A stretch of DNA of 64,000 nt from CAJQQK01 sp049116495 (GCA_049116495.1 JAGDYV010000022.1:40168-104167); one strand, 5' to 3'; shown: positions 27,430 through 36,933, counted from the first letter of the stretch. The notes: generated by a model not told the origin, from the letters alone. Numbers and translations: made by a program.

Positions 27430-28947
27430 ATGCTCAAACTTCACGGATTGCAACTCACGATCGTCGGTTTGTCATCCGCTTGCGGCTTGATCGTCGAGAT
27501 AGTTGCGGGTCGCATGATTGCTCCATATCTGGGCATGTCACTGTATACATGGACTGCAGTAATCGCAGTGGTCCTTGCAGGCTTTTCACTGGGGCACTGG
27601 ATCGGCGGCTTACTGGCCGAGCGTCCGCCAAAGTTGGCAATGAGAGGTGTTGCCTGGAGTCTGCTGTTCGCTACGATCTCCACAGTTGCGACTTTGATTA
27701 TTATTCGTGTTTCCACTCCTTTGATCATCAGCTTCGGTCTTGGGGCTGTGCCAACCGTGCTGATCGTGACCGGACTGCTGTTCTTCCTTCCTAGCGTCTT
27801 TGTCGGCATCCCCTCTCCAGTATTGACCAAACTAGCAATTGATGCCGATGCGCCCGACCGTTCCGGTCGCACAATCGGTGCATTCTACGCGACCAGCGCT
27901 ATTGGCAGCATCGTGGGTACGCTATTGGCTGGTTTCCTGTTCATCTCGTGGTTTGGAACGACGGCAACTATTTTGATTGTTGCATCGGTCTATTTTTTTA
28001 TGGCGACGGCGTTGTTCGTCGATCGGTCGTCAGGCGGAATTCACAGCATACGCTTACCGTTGGCCGTCGTCGCAGCAGCGCTCTCGGTAGTCACATACTG
28101 GGGCACTACTTTGCGCGCATTTAGTGATCCGTGTCGTGTCGGCAGCAGCTACTATTGTATCCGGGTGCAGAACATTTCTCAGGAATATGGGTCGGCGGCG
28201 CGCGTCATGGTGTTGGATCATCTGGGCCATGGTGTGAATTTGCGCGATGCCCCGCAACGACTGGTTTCACCATATGTCGAGCTGCAAGACACTCTGGCGC
28301 GAATACATTCTGGCAAGCATACCCCATTTCGCGTTTTCTTCGTTGGCGGGGGAGCTTACACCTTACCAAGAGCATGGTCGGCTGCGCGGCCCGACGCAGA
28401 CATCATCGTCGCCGAAATTGATCCGGTGGTAACAGCAACCGCGAAGAGTGAGATGTGGTTGGCTGCGTCGTCCAATTTGAAATCTATCCACCTTGACGCA
28501 CGCGTCGCATTAATTCAGCAGGCCAAGTCGCGCTTTGATGTCATTGTTGGTGATGCTTTCCACGACATCGTCATTCCACAGCATTTGGTGACGTCCGAGT
28601 TTTTCAAACTGGTCGCCTCACGCCTTAAGAACGATGGCATATACCTCATGAATATCGTGGATCATCGTCGGCGGCCCCGGCTTGCTCTATCGGTCTATGA
28701 AACGGTAAAACGCAGCTTCACAAATGTCGAATTGTGGGTCTCCAGCGAACTGGGAACGCGCTCAACTTTTGTCTTGGCCGCCATTCGGAAGCCCACTCCA
28801 TATGGCGCGCTCAGCTCTCGCGCAACGCCCGGTATAACCTTCCAAAGGATTAAGGCAGAGCAACTGCGCCTTCTTCATCACGCACTTCGGCCAATCATTC
28901 TGACTGATGACTTTGCGCCGGTGGATCGCCTGATCGGTATCGAATAG
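27430..28947 (+). CDS. Membrane-fused spermidine synthase-like protein
   Basis: The first ~215 residues contain about seven hydrophobic helices, with the motif SACGLIVEIVAGRMIAPYLGMSLYTWTAVIAVVLAGFSLGHWIGG typical of fused MFS/spermidine-synthase proteins. The C-terminal ~280 residues have a spermidine-synthase Rossmann core: FFVGGGAYTLPRAW (nucleotide loop), AEIDPVV (ribose-binding acid) and FDVIVGDAFHD (catalytic-Asp region). Members are often annotated as aminopropyltransferases, but true polyamine synthesis is rarely shown. Length 505 is normal. Confidence 0.85.
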   Translation: MLKLHGLQLTIVGLSSACGLIVEIVAGRMIAPYLGMSLYTWTAVIAVVLAGFSLGHWIGGLLAERPPKLAMRGVAWSLLFATISTVATLIIIRVSTPLIISFGLGAVPTVLIVTGLLFFLPSVFVGIPSPVLTKLAIDADAPDRSGRTIGAFYATSAIGSIVGTLLAGFLFISWFGTTATILIVASVYFFMATALFVDRSSGGIHSIRLPLAVVAAALSVVTYWGTTLRAFSDPCRVGSSYYCIRVQNISQEYGSAARVMVLDHLGHGVNLRDAPQRLVSPYVELQDTLARIHSGKHTPFRVFFVGGGAYTLPRAWSAARPDADIIVAEIDPVVTATAKSEMWLAASSNLKSIHLDARVALIQQAKSRFDVIVGDAFHDIVIPQHLVTSEFFKLVASRLKNDGIYLMNIVDHRRRPRLALSVYETVKRSFTNVELWVSSELGTRSTFVLAAIRKPTPYGALSSRATPGITFQRIKAEQLRLLHHALRPIILTDDFAPVDRLIGIE

Positions 28948-29434
28948 CGGTGGCATCTCGGGGGAATGTTCGTCCCAGATCGCGCCAGGCAGGCTGAGTA
29001 TCCGTATCGGCTATTTCGCCAAAGCCGTGCCCAAACCAGAATGGTGCGCCACCAGTTGCATTCTCGCGCCTTGGCAGCCGCAAAACCGATTGCGCAATAG
29101 CCGATGCCCGCAAAAACGGCTGTTGAAACTCATCGCAAATCCATTCATTCCTCTCCCAGGAGAGGGGCGTGAGCGTCGCGTGCCGCTTGGTCTAAATATC
29201 ACGCTTTTCGGAGCGTTGCGGCACTCTCCCGACGTCCAGGATGTGTTGGTGAAGTGCAGTTAGGTCGTCACGGTGCCGTCCTTTGAGGACTATACCGCTG
29301 AAGGAGTGGCGGAAACGGACATTTCCACGATTGCCGCCGAAACAGACTTTGACTGGTTGGTGGTGAACTCCTCAAACTTCCATGCCCAGCGCAGTTCCAT
29401 CAGCTTTGAATGCAGCATTCCAATTGGACTGATC
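28948..29434. other. Intergenic region with a small palindrome
   Basis: No gene is recognised in these 487 bases. A palindromic hairpin CCTCTCC-CA-GGAGAGG lies at 29150-29165; similar sequences are common dispersed hairpins between genes in rhizobial genomes and can act as terminators. Confidence 0.4.
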
Positions 29435-30076
29435 TTAGAACCAATACGGCGGCCAGCCATAGTAGTCGTGCAGAAAGGCTTCATAGTCGCGGTTCACTTC
29501 AGCTGTTTCATCGTAGGCTGGGCAATGCCGGATCGCGTCAGATGTCACACCAGCCTGCATGGCATTGTTGGACCAATCAATCGACTCAATCACGTGTGGT
29601 CGAAGCGGAACCAGTTTTCCCATCAGCCATTCGCCGGTATCCACAATGAGGTAGCGAACCGTCCACGTTGACGTCTCGATTATCAAGCCGTGAATCTTGC
29701 CCATTCCTTCGTCAGAAGCAGAAATCGAATAAGAACAGAGTTCATTGCTACTGCGTAAATGAGGATCAACTGTTTCGGCTGGGGAGAGTTCCTGGCCAAA
29801 CTGCTGCGAGACCGGCGGCGATGTCGCAAGTCCAGGACTCGATTCGATTTCGTGTTTGCCAAGATTGAATAGCAGAGTTTCTTCGGGGAATTTCAGATCG
29901 CACACATTGCGTGGATCAATCAGCACTTTGTGTTGAATGAGAAAGCCACCAGTGTCGATAACCAAGAATCGGACTTACCAGGATTGATCGTCGAACAGCA
30001 AATCCTTCACGGTACCAATTCGGCCGTCTGTCGCTTGAGCATCATATCGAATTAATTCACTGGATGTCCTCAGCAT
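29435..30076 (-). pseudogene. Two-domain PRC-barrel protein, interrupted by an in-frame stop
   Basis: PRC-barrel domains are small beta-barrels found in RNA-processing, photosynthetic and stress proteins. The gene starts at ATG 30076 (MLRTSSELIRYDAQATDGRIGTVKDLLFDDQSW) and is then cut by TAA at 29975-29977. The same frame continues directly with VRFLVIDTGGFLIQHKV, which completes the first barrel. A second barrel (GKIHGLIIETSTWTVRYLIVDTG) and the family tail (NRDYEAFLHDYYGWPPYW) follow to 29435. In the second barrel the residue at the equivalent position is Thr (STWTVRYL), so the TAA replaces a sense codon. It lies just downstream of the ATP synthase operon on the same strand. Confidence 0.8.
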
Positions 30077-30191
30077 GGCACCATCGTTTCCTATAGATGT
30101 ACGTATGCGACATGCTCTATACAGCTCACCATTGTCATTGAGTTGCATCAAAGCAGCAAGAATGCTCGCGCCCGCCAGCCATCGCGCTGTC

Positions 30192-31073
30192 TCAGGAGCT
30201 GCGCAGTGCTTCGGAACCTGCGATGATGTCGAGGAGTTCTGCTGTGATCGCGTCCTGGCGCGCTCGGCGGTGTTCGAACTGCATCTCCTGCAACTTTTCC
30301 GCGATATTGCGTTCGGCTGACTGCATCGCCGAAAGCCGTGCGGCGTGCTCTGCTGCCATCGATTCAGCACCAGCCTGAAAAATGGAGACGAACAGGTGCT
30401 GACGAATAAGCACGGAGAGAAGCGCTGCCCTGTCCATCGTAAACATCGGTGAGCTCCGAGAGTCCCACCGCTGATGTGCGAGGGCACGCAAGTAACTTGG
30501 ATCGGGTGGCCAAAGTCGCCGCATTCTCGGTGACGACGATCCCAGTTTCTTGCGACGGTTATGGAAAATGACGGCTCGATCGATGACGCCCTCACCGCGC
30601 CACTGATCCAGCACGCCCAGAACCGCACCTACCGTTTCCGATAAACCGTGGATCGATCCCGGGAGGGAATACGTCGCCGCCGGTTCGGCGCCACGAGATT
30701 GAAGACGTGCAGTCGCCCGCGAGCCAACAGTAAGCCAACGGAAGGATTTCCGGTCATCTTGTTGAACTGCGACCCACTCGAGGGCGTAGTCGACGATCTG
30801 ATCATTGAACCGGCCGCATAGGCCGAGATCGGATCCAAAAAGGAGCATGGCAATACACTCCTCGTGACCAGGTTCTGGCGATTCAACTGGCGGCCCGGCC
30901 TGGAGCGCAATCTGGAGACCGAGTTCGATAGTTCGGTGGTATTCGCGAACGGCCGCCTCTGCGACTTCATATTGACGGATACTGACTGCCGACAACGACT
31001 TCATGGTGCGCACGATCGACTGCAAGTCCTGCGTTGTGTCTATCCGTTTGCCGATAAGCTCAAGCGTTTGCAT
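30192..31073 (-). CDS. atpG: N-type ATP synthase gamma subunit
   Basis: This is the central-stalk subunit linking ATP turnover to rotor rotation. The N-terminal helix (ELIGKRIDTTQDLQSIVRTMKSLSAVSIRQYE) and the C-terminal helix (SAMQSAERNIAEKLQEMQFEHRRARQDAITAELLDIIAG) fit the coiled-coil of gamma; the middle is divergent, as in N-ATPases. ATG 31073 overlaps the end of atpA by 14 bases. It is the last gene of the operon. Confidence 0.9.
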   Translation of the reverse strand: MQTLELIGKRIDTTQDLQSIVRTMKSLSAVSIRQYEVAEAAVREYHRTIELGLQIALQAGPPVESPEPGHEECIAMLLFGSDLGLCGRFNDQIVDYALEWVAVQQDDRKSFRWLTVGSRATARLQSRGAEPAATYSLPGSIHGLSETVGAVLGVLDQWRGEGVIDRAVIFHNRRKKLGSSSPRMRRLWPPDPSYLRALAHQRWDSRSSPMFTMDRAALLSVLIRQHLFVSIFQAGAESMAAEHAARLSAMQSAERNIAEKLQEMQFEHRRARQDAITAELLDIIAGSEALRSS

Positions 31074-32604
31074 TGGCGCTCTCCGTCGAACCAAGCTTAT
31101 TCCGGCGAAGTGCATTTCTCACTTCTTTGTTAAGGACCTCACGATATTCGCGATGAAACGAGTCCCCCGCTTCGATTGCGTTGCAGATATCGGGCAATGA
31201 CCGGCGAAGGTGCTGGCAGATCGCGTTCTCAGCCCGTTCGATTTTGTCCGGCTCCAAATGATCGAACAGGCCTTGGGATACGGCATGAAGAATCGCGATC
31301 TGCTCCGCCGCCCGGATCGGTGAACTTTCCTTTTGGCGCAAGACCTCTCGTACCCGCCGGCCCTGCTCCAATCGCTTGCGCGTTGCCTCGTCAAGCCGCG
31401 TGCCGAAGCGTGAAAAAGTCTCAAGTTCTTCAAATTGCGCATAAGAAAGCCGGAGCAGCCCTGCCGCATCACGAAACGCGGGCAGCTGCGCCTTGCCTCC
31501 AACCCGGGACACGGATTTTCCGATATCGATTGCCGGAAGTTGTGCTTTTCGGAAGAGTTCCGGTGAGAGATAGATCTGGCCGTCGGTGATTGAGATCAGG
31601 TTCGTGGGAATAAAGGCAGAGAGGTTTTGCGCCTGGGTTTCAACAATTGGCAGCGCTGTCAACGAGCCACCGCCTGCGCTTTGCCTCAGATGTGTTGACC
31701 GCTCCAATAGGCGCGAGTGGATATAGAATATGTCGCCGGGATAGGCCTCTCGGCCGGGTGGCCGCCTGAGCAGCAGCGACAGTTGGCGATAGGCCCGTGC
31801 GTGACGCGTCAGGTCATCATAGACAATTAAAACATCACGGCCCAATTCCATGAACCATTCCGCCATCGCCGTCGCCGCGTACGGCGCAATGAATTGCAGA
31901 CCGGGAGCATCCTCACCACCGGCAACCATGACGATGGTTCGCGCCAGCGCGCCAGACGCGCGAAGCTTCTCGATGACACGAGCAACAGAGTCGCCGCGCT
32001 GACCAATGGCGCAATAGATTGAGATGACGTCGGTGTCGGCCTGATTGACAATTGTATCAACGGCCACCGCCGTTTTCCCGGTCTGTCGGTCACCGATGAT
32101 CAATTGTCGTTGGCCACGCCCAATCGGTATGGCAGCGTCAATCGCCTTAATGCCCGTTTGCAGTGGTGTTGCCACCGGCCCTCTTCGCATAATCTCCGGC
32201 GCAGGCCGTTCAACAGCGCGGCGCATCGTGGCCTTGATGCTGCCCTGGCCATCCAGCGGGCATCCGAATGGATCGACAACCCGGCCGAGCAAGGGGCTGC
32301 CAACGGCGGTGTCGACAACTCGGTGCGTTCGGCGAACGTCGTCGCCTATGCTTATAGCTTGTTCCGCACCAAGCAGTATAGCGCCAATTTTTCCTGCCTC
32401 GATATTGGACGCGATGCCCATGGTGCCGTCTGGGAACCTGATGACTTCATCGGCGGAAATGTCCGAAAAACCGCTGATTTCTGCTACACCCGATGAAAGC
32501 CTCGTCACCGTGCCAATCTCTGTCGTCTCAAGACGCGCCCGGGAGCGTCGCAGGACTTCACCCACCGTTTCGAACGTTTGCCGAGACACATCCTTCAGGT
32601 TCAT
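31060..32604 (-). CDS. atpA: N-type ATP synthase alpha subunit
   Basis: A non-catalytic nucleotide-binding subunit of the F1 hexamer, 514 residues. Visible are the P-loop GDRQTGKTAVAVD, the segment RPAPEIMRRGPVATPLQTGIKAIDAAIPIGRGQRQLIIG, and SRVGGKAQLPAFRDAAGLLRLSYAQFEELETFSRFGTRLDEAT near the C-terminal domain. It is shorter at the N-terminus than housekeeping AtpA. It lies 12 bases after atpF. Confidence 0.95.
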   Translation of the reverse strand: MNLKDVSRQTFETVGEVLRRSRARLETTEIGTVTRLSSGVAEISGFSDISADEVIRFPDGTMGIASNIEAGKIGAILLGAEQAISIGDDVRRTHRVVDTAVGSPLLGRVVDPFGCPLDGQGSIKATMRRAVERPAPEIMRRGPVATPLQTGIKAIDAAIPIGRGQRQLIIGDRQTGKTAVAVDTIVNQADTDVISIYCAIGQRGDSVARVIEKLRASGALARTIVMVAGGEDAPGLQFIAPYAATAMAEWFMELGRDVLIVYDDLTRHARAYRQLSLLLRRPPGREAYPGDIFYIHSRLLERSTHLRQSAGGGSLTALPIVETQAQNLSAFIPTNLISITDGQIYLSPELFRKAQLPAIDIGKSVSRVGGKAQLPAFRDAAGLLRLSYAQFEELETFSRFGTRLDEATRKRLEQGRRVREVLRQKESSPIRAAEQIAILHAVSQGLFDHLEPDKIERAENAICQHLRRSLPDICNAIEAGDSFHREYREVLNKEVRNALRRNKLGSTESANANA

Positions 32605-32616
32605 GGATGCAACATC

Positions 32617-33405
32617 CTATTCTGCGGCCTTGCTGGCGACTGCTGGAACGCGGGTCTCCAAGGCTTCTCGAAGGTCGCTCTCCAGGCCATCAAGGTAGCC
32701 ATCCAGGCTCCATCGAACCACTTGCCCGCCCGCTCGGAGCTCCACGCCGCAGATAAGTTGTGGTGAATGCTCGAATACGATCTTGGCATCTTCGGAGATC
32801 AGTTTTCTGACTACCGATGACAACTCATTGCGGCGCTTTGCTGTAAGATCAAAGCCAGTGCGGACGGCGACGTGTGTATCGGTTCGGCTCGCGAACGATT
32901 TGATATTTCTCAGCTCATTGTCGCTGATCTCTTGCAGGACTTTCTGAAAGCGTTGGACAATTTGGCCGTCCAACTCCACACCGGCCAGATCGCCAAGAGC
33001 ACGGCGGGCCATTTGCGAGAAGGCCTCCCCGGAGCGCTCGCGAATATCATCCAGAAAGTCTGTCCGTTCGGCGGCTAGATCCGCCAACCATTCTTCCCGC
33101 TGTATCGTTACCTTCTGCCGCGCTTCGGATAATAGAGATTTGCGCAAGCCATCGGCATCAGCCTGGGCCGCACGCATCATTTGGTCCCTCCGCTCCTCCA
33201 ACGCCTGCTGCATCTCACGGTATCGTATGGTCTCCGCCGCCGCCGTTTCCCGCTCTTTCTCAGCCGCCTGCATTCTCTGCGCGATACGCGCCTCCCGTTC
33301 GTCCATGGCCTTGATGATTGGGCCATAGAGGAAACGCTTCAGCAGCCACACCAGGATGAGAAAATTGACGATCTGTGCTGCAACGGTGATCCAGTCGATC
33401 TGCAT
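32617..33405 (-). CDS. atpF: N-type ATP synthase b subunit with a delta-like C-terminal part
   Basis: The peripheral-stalk subunit, 262 aa. An N-terminal membrane helix (WITVAAQIVNFLILVWLLKRFLYGPI) is followed by a long charged coiled coil. The last ~90 residues (DTHVAVRTGFDLTAKRRNELSSVVRKLI..., HSPQLICGVELRAGGQVVRWSLDGYLDGLESDL) look like the C-terminal half of the F1 delta subunit. The operon has no separate atpH, so this fusion probably replaces delta. Confidence 0.9.
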   Translation of the reverse strand: MQIDWITVAAQIVNFLILVWLLKRFLYGPIIKAMDEREARIAQRMQAAEKERETAAAETIRYREMQQALEERRDQMMRAAQADADGLRKSLLSEARQKVTIQREEWLADLAAERTDFLDDIRERSGEAFSQMARRALGDLAGVELDGQIVQRFQKVLQEISDNELRNIKSFASRTDTHVAVRTGFDLTAKRRNELSSVVRKLISEDAKIVFEHSPQLICGVELRAGGQVVRWSLDGYLDGLESDLREALETRVPAVASKAAE

Positions 33406-33409
33406 TTGG

Positions 33410-33697
33410 TTAGCCTCCTCCGGGCCCTGCGCGCTGAAGCGCAGCCTCCCAGAAAGGATTCGCGAAGATCAGGATCATGGAGACGACAAAACAATAGATC
33501 GCTGTCGACTCGATCATCGCGAGACTGACAAACAGTGTCCGTGTGATCGTGTTTGCCTCATCGGGCTGTTGCGCGATCGCCGCCAACGCCTGCGACGCGG
33601 CTCGCGCCTCACCAATTGCCGGGCCGAGCGATCCGACCGCAATCGTGAGCCCTGCCATTATGATTGAAACTGAAGCTATCAGACCGAAATCGCTCAT
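33410..33697 (-). CDS. atpE: N-type ATP synthase c subunit
   Basis: The rotor-ring proteolipid, 95 aa, two helices. Helix 1 carries Glu30 in LGPAIGEARAASQAL where Na+-type c subunits have Gln; helix 2 carries Glu63-Ser64-Thr65 and Tyr68 (MIESTAIYCFV), the other ligands of the Na+ site in Ilyobacter-type rings. Two carboxylates per hairpin are a known trait of some N-ATPases. The coupling ion cannot be decided from sequence. Confidence 0.95.
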   Translation of the reverse strand: MSDFGLIASVSIIMAGLTIAVGSLGPAIGEARAASQALAAIAQQPDEANTITRTLFVSLAMIESTAIYCFVVSMILIFANPFWEAALQRAGPGGG

Positions 33698-33721
33698 CGT
33701 TTCTTTCCCACCAGTTTTGAT

Positions 33722-34438
33722 CTATGCATGCTTACTGTTCCCGGATGCTTGCTCTCCGGGGCGCATCTGCGTCGCCGAGGCGATGTAGACCATTGCTAGA
33801 ACGGCGAAAATGTAGGCTTGGACAAGCCCAGTCAGCAGTCCCAGGAGTTCCACGAGGATCGGAAAGAAGAACGGCACGACGCTGACCAAGATTGCCATGA
33901 TCACCGTCCCGCTCATGATGTTTCCATAGAGGCGGATAGCGAGCGCGATCGTGCGTGATACTTCGCCGATAATATTGAACGGCAACATGAAGACCGTCGG
34001 TTGAAGATATCTCTTGAGGTATCCCAGGAAGCCACGTTCGGAAATGCCGAAGATCGGAACCGCGAGGAGGACGCAAATCGCGAGCGCTGTCGTTGTCGAC
34101 AAAGAGGCGGTTGGCGCCCAATAACCAGGTACGATGATAAGCAAATTCGAGAGGGCGATATAGAGAAACAATGTGCCTACGAATGGCAAGTACTTTTCCG
34201 GTTTCTGCTGTGACACATCTTGAATTTGTTTGTTGATGCCGTCGACAATAACTTCGAGCATATTCTGCCACCGCGACATGTGGACACCGGATTTGAGACT
34301 CCGCGTGATCAGCATCGATCCAAGAACGAGAATTGCCATGACTAGCCAGGTGAAGAGCATCGTGGCGTTGATTTTGATGACGCCCCAGTCGAGTAGAGCT
34401 GCCTCCCAAATAACGATCTGGTCCGGATTGAACTTCAT
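33722..34438 (-). CDS. atpB: N-type ATP synthase a subunit
   Basis: This stator subunit forms the ion half-channels. Five to six helices are seen, and the essential Arg lies in the conserved IALAIRLYGNIMSG. The C-terminal helix VELLGLLTGLVQAYIFAVLAMVYIASA is typical. ATG 34438 overlaps the atpR stop as ATGA; the longer frame to 34549 would run through atpR. Confidence 0.93.
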   Translation of the reverse strand: MKFNPDQIVIWEAALLDWGVIKINATMLFTWLVMAILVLGSMLITRSLKSGVHMSRWQNMLEVIVDGINKQIQDVSQQKPEKYLPFVGTLFLYIALSNLLIIVPGYWAPTASLSTTTALAICVLLAVPIFGISERGFLGYLKRYLQPTVFMLPFNIIGEVSRTIALAIRLYGNIMSGTVIMAILVSVVPFFFPILVELLGLLTGLVQAYIFAVLAMVYIASATQMRPGEQASGNSKHA

Positions 34439-34740
34439 GACGCTTCTCTTTCTGCGTTTTTCACAGCCGGCGCCGCAGGTTGTAGCCAGGCTATTGTCAA
34501 AAGCCGGATCGTGAAAAAGCCTGCGAAACAGGCTGCCAACCGCGTCCATTCCATGCCCGTGAGCAACGCAAATGCTCCGAGCAACAAGGCAAGGCGCAAC
34601 ACCGTGCCGATGAAAAGAAGCATCAAAGGGGCACGCACGCTCGGCAGCCTGGCAACCGTCAACCAGAGAGCGCCGAGGTAAAGACCAGCAAGCGCAGCAC
34701 CTGCCGCTGCGAAAAGAGCAATATCAGTCCAACTCTGCAT
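34435..34740 (-). CDS. atpR: N-ATPase AtpR protein
   Basis: AtpR is a membrane protein specific to N-type ATP synthase operons and may help rotor assembly or stabilise the c ring. The 101-residue product has three hydrophobic helices with a characteristic Arg in APLMLLFIGTVLRLALLLGAFALL. ATG 34740 gives the usual size; its stop overlaps the atpB start. Confidence 0.85.
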   Translation of the reverse strand: MQSWTDIALFAAAGAALAGLYLGALWLTVARLPSVRAPLMLLFIGTVLRLALLLGAFALLTGMEWTRLAACFAGFFTIRLLTIAWLQPAAPAVKNAEREAS

Positions 34741-34757
34741 ATCGGCGCTTTCCCTGA

Positions 34758-35078
34758 CTAATCCTGATCGCTTTCCCGGCGCACCCACCACCACGCGTTG
34801 AAACAACCCAAGATGATGCCCGCAAACAGTAGCGCGATCTTCCACGAAAACCGCGCTGGCAAAATGCCATCGAGCCACGCACCAAGTGCAATGCCGGCAA
34901 GCGTGGGTACAGCAACCGCCCATCCAACGAGACCGAACATGCCGAGCCCGAACCACAGTCCGTAACGGCGCTCACTGCGGGACTTCTGCTTGCGCGCTGC
35001 CTGTCGTCCGACCGTAGACGCCAACTCACTTTGGCGATCAGTTTCATTGTGATCGCCAGGCGGAGAGGACTGACTCAC
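34758..35078 (-). CDS. atpQ: N-ATPase AtpQ (AtpI-like) protein
   Basis: This 106-residue protein has a charged N-terminal ~35 residues and two membrane helices (GLGMFGLVGWAVAVPTLAGIALGAWLD and IALLFAGIILGCFNAWWW), the AtpI/AtpQ pattern. The gene order beta-epsilon-AtpQ-AtpR-a is diagnostic of N-ATPases. Its start overlaps the atpC stop as ATGA. Confidence 0.88.
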   Translation of the reverse strand: MSQSSPPGDHNETDRQSELASTVGRQAARKQKSRSERRYGLWFGLGMFGLVGWAVAVPTLAGIALGAWLDGILPARFSWKIALLFAGIILGCFNAWWWVRRESDQD

Positions 35079-35506
35079 GGCTTCTCCTCCAATTCAATAA
35101 ACCGGCGCACCACACCGGCCTCAAGCCGGGCAAGTGCTGTTCGCGCGGTCCGCTCGCGCTGGTCAAGCGTGACAAATTCGCGTTCGACAATACCGCGAAG
35201 GTTGGCAAGGCTTTCCCCTTGCACGGCATTGCGAACAGAGACGAGTACTTCCGGTCCGCGCTTCACGAAAATTCCGACATCGTGACCGACAAAGCCTTCG
35301 ATACCGCGTGCGTTCTCAAAAACAAGCACACCGGGCTTGAGGGCTGCCAGAAAATCGATGTGCCGAGGTAAAACGCCGAACGAACCATTCTCCGCCTCCG
35401 CGACAAGGCGAACCACTGCTTCTTCAACCAATACCCGAGCCGGAAGTAGCAGTCTCAACTGCATTGTATCGGGCCTTGGGAGCGACTGTTGTTTTGGAGG
35501 GCTCAT
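35075..35506 (-). CDS. atpC: N-type ATP synthase epsilon subunit
   Basis: The beta-sandwich part with SFGVLPRHIDFLAALKPGVLVF matches the epsilon/delta family, followed by a C-terminal helical hairpin with TLDQRERTARTALARLEAG. Its length is 143. Its start overlaps the stop of atpD. Confidence 0.92.
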   Translation of the reverse strand: MSPPKQQSLPRPDTMQLRLLLPARVLVEEAVVRLVAEAENGSFGVLPRHIDFLAALKPGVLVFENARGIEGFVGHDVGIFVKRGPEVLVSVRNAVQGESLANLRGIVEREFVTLDQRERTARTALARLEAGVVRRFIELEEKP

Positions 35507-36933
35507 GGCTGCCTGTGTCCGCTGGTCCGTTCGAGCACGTCCGACAAACCGCCGGCCATGTAGAAGGCGCTTTCCGGCAGATGCGAAAGCTCGCCTGATA
35601 GGATACCCTCACAGCCATCCAAGGTTTCGTCGAGGCTGACAAAACGTCCTTCTTTGCCCGTAAACTGGTGAGTCGCAAAAAAAGCCTGGGTCAGGAATCG
35701 CTCCAATCTGCGTGCCTCCGCAACCGTTGCCCGATCGGACTGAGTCAGCTCTTCCAACCCCAACATTGCAATAATGTCCTTCAGGTCTTCGTACTCCGCT
35801 AGAGATTGTCTGACATCGCGAGCTATGCGGTAGTGGCGCTCGCTTGCGACGCCCGGCGTCAGCGTCTTTGACGCTGAAGCGAGTGGGTCAATGGCTGGAT
35901 AGAGGCCCTGGGACGCTCGCTTGCGTGACAGCACGATCGAGGCTGATAGGTGCCCGAACGCGTGCGTCGCTGCCGGGTCGGTCAAATCGTCAGCCGGAAC
36001 GTAGATCGCCTGTATCGAGGTCATGGATCCGGAATTTGTGCTGCAAATCCGTTCCTCCAATTCGGCAAGCTCGGTGCTTAACGTGGGCTGATACCCGACC
36101 CGTGATGGCATGCGCCCCAACAAGCCGGAAACTTCTGCGCCGGCCTGGACAAAGCGGAAAATGTTGTCGATCAGGACAAGTACGTCTTGGTTCTTCTCAT
36201 CGCGAAAGTACTCGGCGATTGTCAACGCGCTGTGCCCGACCCGAAAGCGAATACCGGGCGGCTCATTCATCTGTCCAAACACCAAGATTGTGTTGTCGAG
36301 AACGCCTGCTGCCTCCATATCACGATGGAATTCTTCCGCTTCCCGGCAGCGCTCGCCAATGCCGCAGAACAGGCTTACGCCTTCGTATTTTCCGGTCATG
36401 TTGTGGACGAGTTCTGCAATCAGTACGGTCTTACCGACGCCGGCCCCCCCGAACAGGCCCGCCTTGCCGCCACGCTCTACGGGGCACAAAAGATCAATAG
36501 CTTTGATACCGGTTTCAAATAGCTCGGGGCTAACCCTGCGCCGCGATAGCGGTGGCGGGCGGGTATAGATGGATCGGTAAGTGACGTCGGAAAGTGGTCC
36601 TTTGTCATCAATGGGTTCACCAAACGCATTCAACATGCGCCCAAGCACGTTGGCTCCGACGGGCGCTTCGATTGAACTACCAGTTTTGTAAACTGGCGCT
36701 CCTACCGAAAGGCCGCTCACGGAACCAAGCGCAATTGCCTGAACAGTCGTGGCATTGACTAGTGATGCAACCTCGATGCGTAGTTCTGCGTTGGTACCGG
36801 CTCGGAGCAATTCGTTCATACGGGGCGGTGACACGTCGAAGCGGGCCTGGACCACATCACCGTGGATCGCGACAATCACGCCATCGGCCGGCCGCTCGTC
36901 GATCGGCGGATGGCTATCGGTAGTTTCCTGCAT
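35503..36933 (-). CDS. atpD: N-type ATP synthase beta subunit (catalytic)
   Basis: This 476-residue protein is the catalytic subunit. It has the P-loop GGAGVGKTVLI, the FCGIGERCREAEEFHRDM segment in which the catalytic Glu sits in GER, and the VLVLIDNIFRFVQAGAEVSGLLGRMPSRVGYQPTL region. First gene of the nine-gene operon atpDCQRBEFAG. An FNR-type box lies 115 bases upstream of the start. Confidence 0.95.
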   Translation of the reverse strand: MQETTDSHPPIDERPADGVIVAIHGDVVQARFDVSPPRMNELLRAGTNAELRIEVASLVNATTVQAIALGSVSGLSVGAPVYKTGSSIEAPVGANVLGRMLNAFGEPIDDKGPLSDVTYRSIYTRPPPLSRRRVSPELFETGIKAIDLLCPVERGGKAGLFGGAGVGKTVLIAELVHNMTGKYEGVSLFCGIGERCREAEEFHRDMEAAGVLDNTILVFGQMNEPPGIRFRVGHSALTIAEYFRDEKNQDVLVLIDNIFRFVQAGAEVSGLLGRMPSRVGYQPTLSTELAELEERICSTNSGSMTSIQAIYVPADDLTDPAATHAFGHLSASIVLSRKRASQGLYPAIDPLASASKTLTPGVASERHYRIARDVRQSLAEYEDLKDIIAMLGLEELTQSDRATVAEARRLERFLTQAFFATHQFTGKEGRFVSLDETLDGCEGILSGELSHLPESAFYMAGGLSDVLERTSGHRQP

